DNA of 64,000 bases. It comes from Malachius bipustulatus (lineage: Eukaryota; Arthropoda; Insecta; Coleoptera; Melyridae). Location of the stretch: the NCBI GenBank assembly GCA_910589415.1, contig OU342638.1, positions 5,642,001 to 5,706,000 of the forward strand, given 5' to 3'. Every line of letters starts with the position of its first letter. Position 1 is the stretch's first letter. The notes below the pieces were generated by a model, which was not told the origin of the DNA, did no database searches, and saw only the letters and a list, made by a program, of their open reading frames with translations. The position numbers and the translations under genes are program-made. Positions 33,054 to 43,338 of this stretch are shown one piece after another.

Positions 33054-35035
33054 TTATTATTACTTCTAGGGTAGGTTCAAAGCCCTTGTACTGAAGCTTG
33101 CGCTTATTGTACCCCTTTGGATAATTATCTCATCGGTCTCATCTCCCGAAAGTATTTCAGTATGAGTCCAATGGGTGCTTGTTAGGTGGTATGGGGTTTC
33201 CTCCCCCTCCCCGCATCTCCTGTAATCCAGGATATTTTTCACTCCTATTATTGAGAGGTGTAATTAGTGGGCAGTGTCCTGTTAGAAGTCCAATTGCCCA
33301 TCTCAGCTGGTGCTTACTCAGCTTTTTCAGTTACATCTTCTCTGCTCCCTCTTCCCTTTCCCCACCTAGTCGCTTGAACAGCTCCCCAGTTAGGCCTATG
33401 CAAGGTCTGCATAGAAGTTGCTCATTTACATCTTCTCTGCTCCCTCTGCCCTTTACCCACCTAGTCGCTTGAACAGCAACCCAGTTAGGCCTAGGTAAGG
33501 TCTGCATTGAAGTTGCACTATTTTCTCCCTTAGGTTTCCTCCCTTGAGGAAAATTAGTTATTGGCCTTTTGTGTCAGGTTTTCTGTCCAAAAGGATCCAC
33601 GTTTTATTAGTGGGCAGTGTCCTCTTAGAAGTCCAACTGCCCATCTCAGCCGGTGTTTACTCAGCTTTTTCAGTTACATCTTCTCTGCTCCCTCTGCCCT
33701 TTACCCACCTAGTCGCTTAACAGCGCCCCAGTTAGGCCTAGGTAAGGTCTGCATTGAAGTTGCTCTATTTTCTCCCTTAGGTTTTCTCCCATGAGGAAAA
33801 TTGGTTATTGGCCTTTTGTGTCAGGTTTTCTGTCCAAAAGGATCCACGTTTTATTAGTGGGCAGTGTCCTCTTAGAAGTCCAACTGCCCATCTCAGCCGG
33901 TGTTTACTCAGCTTTTTCAGTTACATCTTCTCTGCTCCCTCTGCCCTTTACCCACCTAGTCGCTTAACAGCGCCCCAGTTAGGCCTAGGTAAGGTCTGCA
34001 TTGAAGTTGCTCTATTTTCTCCCTTAGGTTTTCTCCCATGAGGAAAATTAGTTATTGGCCTTTTGTGTCAGGTTTTCTGTCCAAAAGGATCCACGTTTTA
34101 TTAGTGGGCAGTGTTCTGTTAGAAGTCCAACTGCCCATCTCATCAGCCGGTGTTTACTCAGCTTTTTCAGTTACATCTTCTCTGCTCCCTCTGCCCTTTA
34201 CCCACCTAGTCGCTTAACAGCGCCCCAGTTAGGCCTAGGTAAGGTCTGCATTGAAGTTGCTCTATTTTCTCCCTTAGGTTTTCTCCCATGAGGAAAATTG
34301 GTTATTGGCCTTTTGTGTCAGGTTTTCTGTCCAAAAGGATCCACGTTTTATTTGTGGGCAGTGTCCTCTTAGAAGTCCAACTGCCCATCTCAGCCGGTGT
34401 TTACTCAGCTTTTTCAGTTACATCTTCTCTGCTCCCTCTGCCCTTTACCCATCTAGTCGCTTGAACAGCACCCCAGTTAGGTTTAGGTAAGGTCTGCATT
34501 GAATTAGGTGTGTCTTGGTCCATATGACCCACGAGTAATGGAGCTATTAAAGAAATACCATATGCAGAGCTCCATACGTATGGTAGGCATTTATTTTCGA
34601 AGGTGCGCCACTTCTTCGAGGTTGAATCCAGAAGGGACTGATCTACTATTCAGCCACGCATCCTTTTAGCCTGGGTTCCCGCCGTAGGATTTAGGTTTTT
34701 AAAGGTTGTCTCCTTTTGGTCCAGGCGGTAAAGCCTAGACCCCCGTATTCCTCTGTTCGCGAGATATAACCTCGACAACAGAGTTTTACGGTCTTTCGGA
34801 GGTCCACGTTCGGACGTTCTCCGGCATCGTTATAACCCCTGTGCAGACCTTTAGTCACGACACGACAACTAGGTTGGGGGAGGTGGTCCGCGGCAGTGCT
34901 TTGAGCTACCAGTCTGGAATTTTACCTCCGACAAGCTTTATCACCACTGCTAACCTTACTCACTTACGCTCATTGTAAGGCCTTCCCCCTATCCGCCACC
35001 TGGGGACGCGCCCGATGGGTACTCAACCGCACGGG
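33054..35035 (-). mobile_element. Non-autonomous LINE-like element with tandem repeats
   Basis: A 13-bp duplication TGGCGCTTATAGA flanks it exactly (33041-33053, 35036-35048), the signature of target-primed reverse transcription. On the minus strand it starts CCCGTGCGGTTGAGTACCC and ends in a TAA-repeat tail (TAATAATAA). Neither strand has a plausible LINE protein. The 5' start (GCGTCCCCAGGTGGCGGATA) looks like a LINE leader, and the body is mostly a 247-bp tandem array. Confidence 0.85.
33255..34505. repeat. 247-bp tandem repeat, about five units
   Basis: Units repeat at 247, 247 and 250 bp (for example the word TTTTCTGTCCAAAAGGATCC recurs near 33580, 33827, 34074 and 34324). The first unit is partial and includes an inner duplication. 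Short frames of about 77 codons recur because the unit is repeated; they are not genes. Confidence 0.9.
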
Positions 35036-35048
35036 TGGCGCTTATAGA

Positions 35049-36237
35049 ACAAGCCCAACAGAAAGTCTGCACTGCCTAGCAAGTGAATTGCCCTTATCCC
35101 ACAGAGTATACCAACAGGCACTAATATATGCAGCAAAGCTGTCATCAAACCCAAAAAACCCATATAACAAGAATACCTTCTCTGTCAAATACAAAAACAT
35201 ACTACTTCAGAAGAACAGAGATCTGCCTCTATCTTCGAGAGAATAAGAAGAATAACCTCTGACCTGAATATCACGATCCCTGACCTCGCAATAGATAGAA
35301 GCATAGCCCCATGGAACTCACCACACTTGAAAGTAAACCTCCAGCTAACCTCTCATCCAAAAAGCAAACACACCCTCAAATAATCAAGAAAGAAGTACTC
35401 TCTGTTCTCTCCCCCTACAGCGAAGATCAGACAATATATACAGATGCCTCCAAAAGTGAAAGTGGTGTCGGAATAGGCATAATAACCTGTACAGAAACAA
35501 AAAAAAAAGAAACTGCCAGATCAATGCACCAATTTCACTGCAGAACTATATGCATTATTAGAAGGCCTAAAATATATTATAAAACACCCAAAAGAGAGAT
35601 ACGTTATATGCACGGATTCATTGAGCTCCCTACATGCGATCAAATCTAACAACCCTAGTAGCAAGTTGGTAAACCAAATATGTAAAAGTAAAAGCAGCAG
35701 AAATACTAACAAGTACCGACCTCCTGTTTGTATATACACCATCTCACATCGGAATAACAGGAAACGAAAGAGCAGACCGAGCCGCAAAAGAAGCAAGCAA
35801 ACTTGAGACAACTGAAGACGCCACCAAAAACGACACAGACTACAAAGAGCAAATAAAATCAACTATAATAAGCAACTGGGACATAGCATGGAACAACAGC
35901 TCATCAAAGCTAAGGAAAATAAAAAATAAACTAAAAACTCAGCTCCCACTGCCAGAAAACAGAAGAGACCAAGTCGTCATATCCAGACTTAGAATAGGAC
36001 ACACCAGACTTACCCATGAACACCTCTTGAAGAAACAGGATGCCCCATCTGTGAACCCTGCAACGCCCCACTCACAGTCAAACACATAATGGGAAATGAA
36101 TCCACCACTCGTAAACACCAAGGGTACCTATCAAACCATGCTACAAATACAATGGAGCTACTACTGACAACGAAAGAAGGAATCCTGGCTACAATCCAAT
36201 ACATGAAAAATACAAATCTCTACAATAGTACTTAATG
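35049..36237 (+). pseudogene. LINE 1 ORF2, RNase H and C-terminal part
   Basis: Reading resumes after the insert. RNase H motifs are IYTDASKSESGVGIG, then TAELYALLEGL and ICTDSLSSLHA in shifted frames, then GNERADRAAKEA. The C-terminal Cys/His region (CNAPLTVKHIM) precedes the stop. At least two frameshifts are present, one in an A-run at 35502-35509. Confidence 0.8.
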
Positions 36238-36382
36238 TAAATACATATCTGAAATAACTGAAATGTAGCTAACATATGTACAAATAAGTTAAACATAAGT
36301 ATGAGAATGTAACCACACCGCTAATAACTCTAGTAGTTGAAGCGGAATTTTCTTTAAATAAAAAATAAATAAATAAATAATA

Positions 36383-37441
36383 ATTATGTGGATTCTTGGA
36401 GAATTTTCAGTACTCAATTAACACCTATTTTTATTGTTGGCAAATCGACCATAACAGCGAAGTATTGGCCTTGTGAAATATTTTTTTCTTTAAATTGTAC
36501 CTTCAGGGATTTTAGTAGGCCACACGAGAATTGGTTTCACTTATAGGTAGTCCTTGGTTTTAAGGGCAGTTAAGGGAACCATTCCTGAAAAGGGATATAT
36601 AAGCTGTTTTGTGTGTCGTAAGCCATCTCAAGTGCCTAAAGAAAACTCCCTAGGGACTAGGGATAGAACTCCACGGTAGAAACGGATATAGCAACAGCAA
36701 TTTATAACCGACGGATTCTTGCTGCTGAAAACTGAAAGGCCGATGCTCCAGTGCCGATTATTGCAGCAACTGAAGGCTAAAAACCTAACAATGACCAAAT
36801 GACCTCTCCACCAAGTTCTAATCAGTTTCTGGTCAGCTCCATGTGAAAAAATTAACTTTTAAATTTAAAAATCACCATCAATCAACACTCGAATTTGGCC
36901 AAATGAATGAAAACGTGACGTTCTTATTACGAAGGTGCAAGCCTCTAGCAATGACGAAACTGTAAAGGTTAACTGTAGATTAACAGCAACGGCTAACCGG
37001 TTAGGAAAATTTAATAAAAAGCACAGCCCTATGGAATAGTCATATCATCTCAGTAAAAACATTAATTTGCATGAATATGTAACAAGAAGGCAAAACGAAT
37101 AATATAAATAACAGACATTTAATATAGTTGACTTAGCTTACAAAAAAGGTGATCAAGATAAGTCATATTGTCGTTCTCTAATCAGAATTACAACTGTGTT
37201 ACCATCAATTTTCTGTGCACTCCACCAGTGGTAGGCGACTGATGGCTTCTTTTGGCATCAATTCAAAATCTACCATTGCTAAAGCTGAATTCGCAGTATA
37301 TTGAGGATATATTTAAATTAAAGAAAATTAAAGAACGGCAATACATACTCTTAAGAAGGCAAGCAGACTGCTCTTTGAATTACAATAAACATTTAATAAA
37401 CCTAGACACGTCCTACTACTTTACTTAATCACAATAGTTTT
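36383..37441. other. Intergenic and EMC3 3' UTR
   Basis: I recognise no gene or repeat. The part nearest 37441 should be the EMC3 3' UTR, but no clear minus-strand AATAAA is visible close by. Confidence 0.35.
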
Positions 37442-40400
37442 TCAAGAATAATTTTTCGCTAGAATTAAATTTAAATTCGCCTCTGTGTCACTCAAGATCC
37501 ACTGATGGTCTACGATTTCCAAGGCCTCCCATTCGGCTTTAAACGGCACCTTAGGATCAGTCGGCATAGCCATTGCAGCACCAGACATCTGATCTTGCAT
37601 CTGTTTACTCTGGTCAGCAGCTGTAAGTTAATCAATAATATATTTGTTATGATACAATAGTAGTATGTAAAAAGAATATGATACTTCTTCAGGATAAAAA
37701 AATATAACATGCAATAGTGGAGTCTTATAAAATGATAAAAACCATTACAAATGTAAACCAAAATTATTATAATAGTAGTTGATAATATTATGGCCAACAA
37801 TATTATGGCAAGAAAATTCCAAATTAGGTAATAAAATCAAAGGGATTTTCCACAGTAACCTTGAAACAAAGGTGATATTGAAACGTTCTTCCTCTTTATT
37901 GTTTCAAATCAAAAGTCTTACAATAATTGTTTATAATTACTCTTCATTTAAATCAGTCACAACGCAACTATAACAATAACCTCCATATTGTCAATAACCA
38001 AATTACATAAATCATTCACCCCTCTCCTGTTGAGATACCCCTTGAAGGGGTAGTCAAAAAAGTTGTCCTTTTTTTTAATATGGAAAAGTTACAGAAATTA
38101 AATTAAGTTGGTGTAGTCTGTTGTTGAGAATACACTCAGTGGATAATTCGTTCATTTCCCCCCTTGGTTTTTTTAAAGGTAGAAAAGGCCACTTTGCAAC
38201 CACCTGTCTTCTTACAGCTCCATACAGTCATTTTAAAATAAATTATCGATTGCCTGATTTGTTCCAAATGAATAAGGTGTCTTGTAATTTTTTTGCATAT
38301 TCACAAAAAAAAGGTTGAAAGAATAATTTTAATTTATACAGGATGTCCCAGCTCATTCGAGTCGGTCTCTGTGGGCCAAGTGATTGGATGAAAAAAATTT
38401 TTTTTGGCAAATGCAAGTACAGGATCACAATGGTCATAATTTTAAATTATTTTGTCTCAATTTAAACTGCAACTGTAAAAACTGGATTTTCTCTGGAAAT
38501 ATGAAAATATACAGCTGTACTATTAAAAAAAAGTTGTCATTACTGACTCAAAGGAACACCTTGCAAAAAAATTTGTTAGGTACATCAAAAGAAAGTAAAA
38601 TTATAGAATTAACTTAGTTTCAGTTTTTTTTTTTAATTCTACAAATAATATTAACTGAGAAAATGAATTTCTTCACTACACATGACTATGAGTCACCATT
38701 TATATTATAATTTCACTTGAAGCCAGCCAAGAAGCCTACACACTCATCAAAATTTATGTTCTTAGAGTGATTTATTTATTTACTTTAAATATTTATCTCA
38801 AGAAATCAACTGTTTTTCCTTGTCAACCGCTTTTAGAAAATTATGCCTCATCTTGAAGCTAAAATTTCAGGAAAGAAAATTGACTGAGTTAGTTAATGAC
38901 AAGTCAGTCAGTTATCAGTGAACATGAAGAGTGGAAGCATCGCTTGAGCACACAAGCCTCATCTTGAAGCTAAAATTAAGCCAAGAAAATTGACTGAGTC
39001 AGTTAATGACAAGTCACTAAATGACAAGTCAGTCAGTTATCAGTGAACATGAAGAGTGGAAGCATCGCTTGAGCACACAAGCCTCATCTTGAAGCTAAAA
39101 TTAAGCCAAGAAAATTGACTGAGTCAGTTAATGACAAGTCACTAAATGACAAGTCAGTCAGTTATCAGTGAACATGAAGAGTGGAAGCATCGCTTGCGCA
39201 CACAAGCCTCATCTTGAAGCTAAAATTAAGCCAAGAAAATTGACTGAGTCAGTCAATGACTAGTCACTAAACGACAAGTCAGTGAGTTATCAGTGAACAT
39301 GAAGAGTGGAAGCATTGCTTGAAAATTTTGAAAATTGATTGAGTCAGGCTGAATATTTGATTCAATTCCGCATATTTGTTTTGGTGGTTCTTATCAAGCT
39401 TTTTTTAAATGCCACCACTTGGAATTATGGTTAAGGCCATATAAAACATCACCAGGTAGATTTGGACTGGGAAGAACAGATTTGTTATTCAAAATTAAAA
39501 TTACTTGAATCCGGTGCCAGGTCAAAATGTCTGGTATGAGTTTATGACATAACTGGAGCACGATACAGAGGTAGGAATTTGAAAGGTACCTGCAAAACTT
39601 CTCAGCAAGGTGGGTGTACGTAGTAAAATTTTGTCGGTCATACCGGTCAGATTGGACTGGCAGTCCAGTGAACGTGTTAAACATTTTTACTGGTACAAAC
39701 GTTGTGTTGTAATAAGAAACCTATGAGTTAGGACTTACCGTTATTCTCGCCAAGTACTAACGCATAGATACTTCTTAATCCGAAAACATTGAGAAAGTAC
39801 CAAGATGCGGATGACACCCATGAAGCATCCAGATGTGACAGCTCGATTCCCCTTTGCAGCATTGACTTGAATCGTAATGTAAGAGGAAACGGCACTTTAG
39901 CTATAAACAAATAATTATAAAATCAATATCATAGCCATAATTGGGGAGAGGGGTTTCTTATTGTGATAAAGGAAGGTATGCTCATCTTGAATGTGCTACC
40001 AGGTGTGTAAAGAAGCCAAGTACTGTCATGGTATACGTAACATAACTTACTAGTTATAAATCCGGAGAACATCCAATTAATCCAACCGCCGATGATAATC
40101 ATTGGCAAGACATTGGTGAGATTTCCTTTCAACATGTCGGTCATCATGCTCGGATCTGTCATCATGTTTTGCGTTACCGGCGGCCGTTGTTGAGTCAGGT
40201 ATCCGTCTTCCTCTTTATTGAAGGCGTGCCTTCTGATCAAGAACGAGTTCCTCGGAATGTATTTGGAGTTTTCACGCAAGACTCTTGCTCGTAAAATCAG
40301 CTGACTGGACAAGAAGTAAGTGATGAGATTATGAAAAGTTGAGGCTACCCGATCTTACCTGTCTTGAAGCTGTTGGATTTCAACCTTCTTCTGACTAGCC

Positions 40401-40510
40401 AGTAGTATCGAAATGTAATGTCGTAGGACTCCCACCAGGAATGTTATTACCACTATGGGTAAAAATACCCATACCCTGATTTGGGAGTCGACAATCAAAT
40501 CTGCCGTCAT
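37442..40510 (-). CDS. EMC3: ER membrane protein complex subunit 3 (EMC3), 248 aa, four exons
   Basis: The coding exons on the minus strand are 40510-40359, 40304-40051, 39900-39739 and 37620-37442 (152+254+162+179 = 747 nt). All junctions are GT/AG and in frame (for example ACAG/GTAAGA, ACTA/GTAAGT, AACG/GTAAGT). The protein begins [18 protein letters not shown] and ends LILAKNYS. It contains NKEEDGYL, the Met-rich loop [16 protein letters not shown] and [19 protein letters not shown], all characteristic of EMC3. Three membrane segments are visible at about 12-31, 115-133 and 162-185. EMC3 is the Oxa1/YidC-like core of the ER insertase for tail-anchored and multipass proteins. Length is close to vertebrate EMC3 (about 260). 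Confidence 0.96.
38337..38490. repeat. Dispersed repeat starting TACAGGATGTCCCAG
   Basis: The sequence is repeated in inverted orientation at 42095-42236, sharing the words GGTCTCTGTGGGCCAA-like, CAAGTACAGGATCACAATGG-like and CATAATTTTAAATTATT. Both copies start or end with TACAGGATGTCCCAGCT-like sequence. Type unknown. Confidence 0.65.
38845..39325. repeat. 125-bp tandem repeat, four copies, in EMC3 intron
   Basis: The word GAAGAGTGGAAGCAT recurs at 38926, 39051, 39176 and 39301, an exact 125-bp period. The first unit lacks a 13-bp internal duplication (ACTAAATGACAAG). Units carry TGACTGAGTCAGT, a near-palindrome. Confidence 0.93.
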
Positions 40511-41084
40511 TTTTTCTTATAATATTATGATGGGGCCTTGTCTTCACCACCACGGAATCAGTCTTTAGGAAGTGACCAGGATACAGGCGCACCGCTAATA
40601 AATAATGTACCTAATAACAAAAAATACTAACTTTTTGTTTATTTTATGTTGAGATTTGGGCATTAGGTTAGGGTTAAAGTTAGGGAGAGGAAATACGAAA
40701 TAAACAGCAATACTGCTGACAAATGACAGATCAATATTCGATACATGTCACTGTGAGTGTCATACTTAAATAAAAGAACATCCGGAAGGTCTATATCCAA
40801 ACGGCTGCGACTGTCAGATCTGTAACGTTGCTGAAACAAAGACACGATACCTTGAAACGCTTCGTGATATTGTCTCTGAAACAATGCCGAGACGTTTATG
40901 AAACGTTAAATGTCTGCCCTCATAAACGTTGTATGTTAGTGTATTTTTAAATAAGTAATGCAGTAAAATTTGCATATTTTTCCATTAATAAGCCAGTGGC
41001 GTGGGTAGGAAAAGCGTAAAAATTTATAAATTTCTATAACCGTTTATGAGCCTATTTTTAGTATATTTTTTAATAAAAAAATAC
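40511..41084. other. Upstream region of EMC3
   Basis: Likely promoter and 5' UTR of EMC3 adjoin 40511. No TATA box or other motif can be assigned. The stretch beyond 40900 is AT-rich. Confidence 0.4.
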
Positions 41085-41561
41085 ACTATTGAGGACGACA
41101 TCGCACTTTTCGAAAATCACCCAAACTCATCAAATGTCCACCGATCATAACCCCCAGATCACGAAAAAGTGGTTTTCCAAAATTCACCTGCCCACGATAT
41201 ATATAAATATATATAATGATAATGTTAATTGAACGGAGAAAATTAAAAATTCAAAATGCCCGTTAAAATTATTTTGAATTTTTAATTTTCTCCGCTCGAT
41301 TAACATTATCATTATTATTGTAATAACCATGGGCTTTGACGAGAGACATCTATCGGTAGCTAGCTAGCACCGCCCGACGGAAGGTAATGCCCCGAACTGT
41401 GGGCTGCCTATTCCCGATGGACACAAAGCTAGCAGTGTGCTGCCGTTAGTTCTTGTCTCCGTCGGTAGATGGCAACTAACTTTTGAAGTCACGGAGTTCC
41501 GTGTCACTTCTTTATTTATAAGTTGGCTTCCTGGACTGGCCTGCATGCATCCTCTAGTTAT

Positions 41562-41626
41562 TTCTCGATGTGCTGTACTGATGAGGTCTAAGAGACCGAA
41601 ACAACGTTGTCTGCAGCTTCGAGATG
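41562..41626 (+). ncRNA. Hammerhead ribozyme, plus strand
   Basis: The core CTGATGAG (41578-41585), stem II GTCT-AAG-AGAC, CGAAAC, short stem III ACAACGTTGT and triplet GTC are all present. Stem I pairs GCTGTA with TGCAGC and, after an internal loop, TCTCG with CGAGA. Sequence outside the core is unrelated to the ribozymes at 27618 and 27918, so the preserved pairing supports function. Confidence 0.88.
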
Positions 41627-41775
41627 ACTGGATGGCTCTGCGTTCTGCGTGTCAGGTCTGCCCCAGGAAGCCCTAGGTTAGAGTGATATGCCCGTTAAAA
41701 TTATTTTGAATTTTTAAATATATATACATACATATATATTATGTTGTTTTTATATTATTATAGGATGGGCTTTTT

Positions 41776-41826
<51 letters not shown>
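41776..41826. repeat. AT dinucleotide microsatellite
   Basis: About 25 uninterrupted AT units. Confidence 0.95.
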
Positions 41827-41829
<3 letters not shown>

Positions 41830-41907
41830 ACACAAAATAATAATAATAACGGGCTTGGCTCTTCGAGCTCTCCGGCAGTCTACAAATCAGAGCCTTCCAA
41901 ATAATCC

Positions 41908-41970
41908 TTCGAAATCACAGACGGACCGTTTCGCTCTTATTATGAGCTCATCAGTGTGATATATCGAACT
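41908..41970 (-). ncRNA. Hammerhead ribozyme, minus strand
   Basis: On the minus strand the core CTGATGAG (41954-41947), stem II CTC-ATAATAA-GAG, CGAAAC, minimal stem III GGTCC and triplet GTC are present. Stem I pairs ATCACA with TGTGAT and then TTCG with CGAA. Stem II loop ATAATAA is shared with the 27.6-28.0 kb ribozymes, suggesting a related source element. Confidence 0.88.
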
Positions 41971-42091
41971 CAAAAACTTCTGAATTTAAACACCAACTGT
42001 AAAAGCCAATTATTTTCTCTTTTCAGACAATCTAAAAATGCAATAACATAGGAGAATTCCATTAAAAAAAACATAACTATGATATGCCACT

Positions 42092-42236
42092 GTCATATGG
42101 GACACTCTGTATACTCCAAAATAATTTTAAATTATGGCCATTGTGATCCTGTACTTGAATGTGCAAACATTTTTTGGAAAAAATCCATCGTTTGGCCTAC
42201 AGAGACCGCTTCGAATAAGCTGGGACATCCTGTATA
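42092..42236. repeat. Second copy of the TACAGGATGTCCC repeat
   Basis: Inverted relative to 38337-38490. It has GGGACACTCTGTATA at one side and GGGACATCCTGTATA at the other as a direct repeat. Confidence 0.65.
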
Positions 42237-42868
42237 TTTATACTTTATATTTTTATACTTTTTTATATTTATTTATATTTATATACTTTTTCGTGCTCCG
42301 GGGTCATGATCGGTGGACATTTGATGAGTTTGGGTGATTTTCGAAAAGTGATGTCGTCCTCAATAGTGTATTTTTTGTTAAAAAATACACTAATATCAGC
42401 AATCACGGTTATTATAAAATATATAAAAAAAAAAAAAAAAGTAATTTTTTTATTTTATTTTATTTTACACTGTACTTGTGTATGTAAAATACCCCAATGA
42501 ATGTGGTAACAATCTTGTTCAATCTTAATTTTAAGGCATCTATGGTTTTATCTAAGTTTTTGAAACTGAACCAGATTTTTTTTATAGGTGTTCCTGACTT
42601 TTAAATTTTCCCTCATCCTCTATCCTGGAATCTATCCAGAGGCAACTTTCAGGTGTGTTAAATGCTCTGCTGTTGCCCCAGAGAGAGAAGAGTCATTTCC
42701 TTTGTTGTGTTTTGTCCAAATACTAAACTCTCTTTAAGTTAATTACAAACACTGGAAATCGCCAGGATTTCAAAATCTGGCCAAATCATAGAAACACTTA
42801 TTGAAGCTGGCTGTATGCACAAGGGTGCCCAAGCTATAGAAACAGAAGAAGAAGAAATACGTATCTAG

Positions 42869-42915
42869 CTTAGACAAGGAAAGAGAGTTCAGAAAACTCT
42901 CTTTCCTTGTCTAAG
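42869..42915. repeat. 21-bp perfect hairpin with 5-nt loop
   Basis: Arm CTTAGACAAGGAAAGAGAGTT (42869-42889) is followed by a 5-base loop and its exact complement (42895-42915). It is too short for a typical animal pre-miRNA unless the imperfect flanks pair too. Confidence 0.85.
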
Positions 42916-42953
42916 GTAGTAGGTATCTATATAGAATCTAGACTACAATCATT

Positions 42954-43335
42954 GGGTACGTTCACCTGACGTCAACAACTGTTGAATAGCAGCGCAAAAC
43001 GGTTGAGTGTAAGTTGTTTCAACATGTTGGAAATAGTCTGAACGCATTGTTGACATCGAGAGATATGTGACATGTTTCTGGATACGATTCAAGTTCATAG
43101 AAGTAATTATTAGCATTTATTTGTCGCTGATTGTATCAGGAGCATTCTTACTTGCAACTTTTACTTCCCACTTGGCGCATGTCCGCAACATACACGTTGA
43201 CTGGACTGTGCTGAGCGTGAAATATTTACGCTCACAAAAATACTCAACAGTTTAGCAACGGTTGTAAGTGAGCGGTATGTCTGAATGCAAGCGCTACCTC
43301 AACAACTCAACGGTTGACGTCAGGTGAACGTACCC
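42954..43335. mobile_element. MITE with GGGTACGTTCACC ends and ATT duplication
   Basis: Termini GGGTACGTTCACCTGACGTC and its complement enclose 382 bp, flanked by ATT on both sides (42951-42953, 43336-43338). A 3-bp duplication fits PIF/Harbinger, an inference. A second partial copy lies at 52762-53007. Confidence 0.85.
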
Positions 43336-43338
43336 ATT

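Larger units (their letters stand above)
28812..36382 (+). mobile_element. LINE 1: I-like non-LTR retrotransposon, split by an insertion
   Basis: It shows 5' UTR, ORF1 with a CCHC motif, ORF2 with endonuclease, RT and RNase H, and an AAATA-repeat tail (36355-36382). TTATGTGG precedes the start and follows the tail, a probable target duplication. Without the 2-kb insert at 33054-35035 its length is about 5.6 kb, suitable for a full-length element. RNase H places it near the I/LOA groups. Multiple frameshifts make it inactive. Confidence 0.85.
37621..39738 (-). other. EMC3 intron 3, repeat-bearing
   Basis: The 2.1-kb intron holds a repeat at about 38337-38490 (starts TACAGGATGTCCCAG) and a 125-bp tandem array at 38845-39325. 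The other two introns are only 54 and 150 bp, so this one has grown by repeat accumulation. Confidence 0.75.
41085..42371. mobile_element. Inverted-repeat block with two hammerheads
   Basis: 41085-41172 and 42287-42371 are inverted copies about 86 bp long (words GAGGACGACATC, CACCCAAACTCATCAAATG, CACCGATCAT). Inside are a 43-bp inverted repeat (41215-41314), a hammerhead unit (41332-41690), an AT microsatellite, a second hammerhead on the other strand and a copy of the TACAGGATGTCCC repeat. It could be one foldback element or nested ones. Confidence 0.6.

Noticed and set aside
34141..34170. Possible fifth hammerhead (CTGATGAG on the minus strand)
   Set aside because: The core octamer occurs by chance in one tandem unit through a 3-bp insertion. 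No CGAAAC or stem II follows.
33179..34490. A series of ~77-codon plus-strand frames with almost the same protein
   Set aside because: They repeat only because the DNA is a 247-bp tandem array. No start context or family similarity is seen, and the host element is on the other strand.
38845..39325. CRISPR-like array
   Set aside because: The period is 125 bp with no unique spacers, and the context is a eukaryotic intron. It is a simple tandem repeat.
41437..41676. 79-codon frame over the hammerhead at 41562
   Set aside because: The ribozyme core and stems explain the sequence better. The frame has no recognisable protein.
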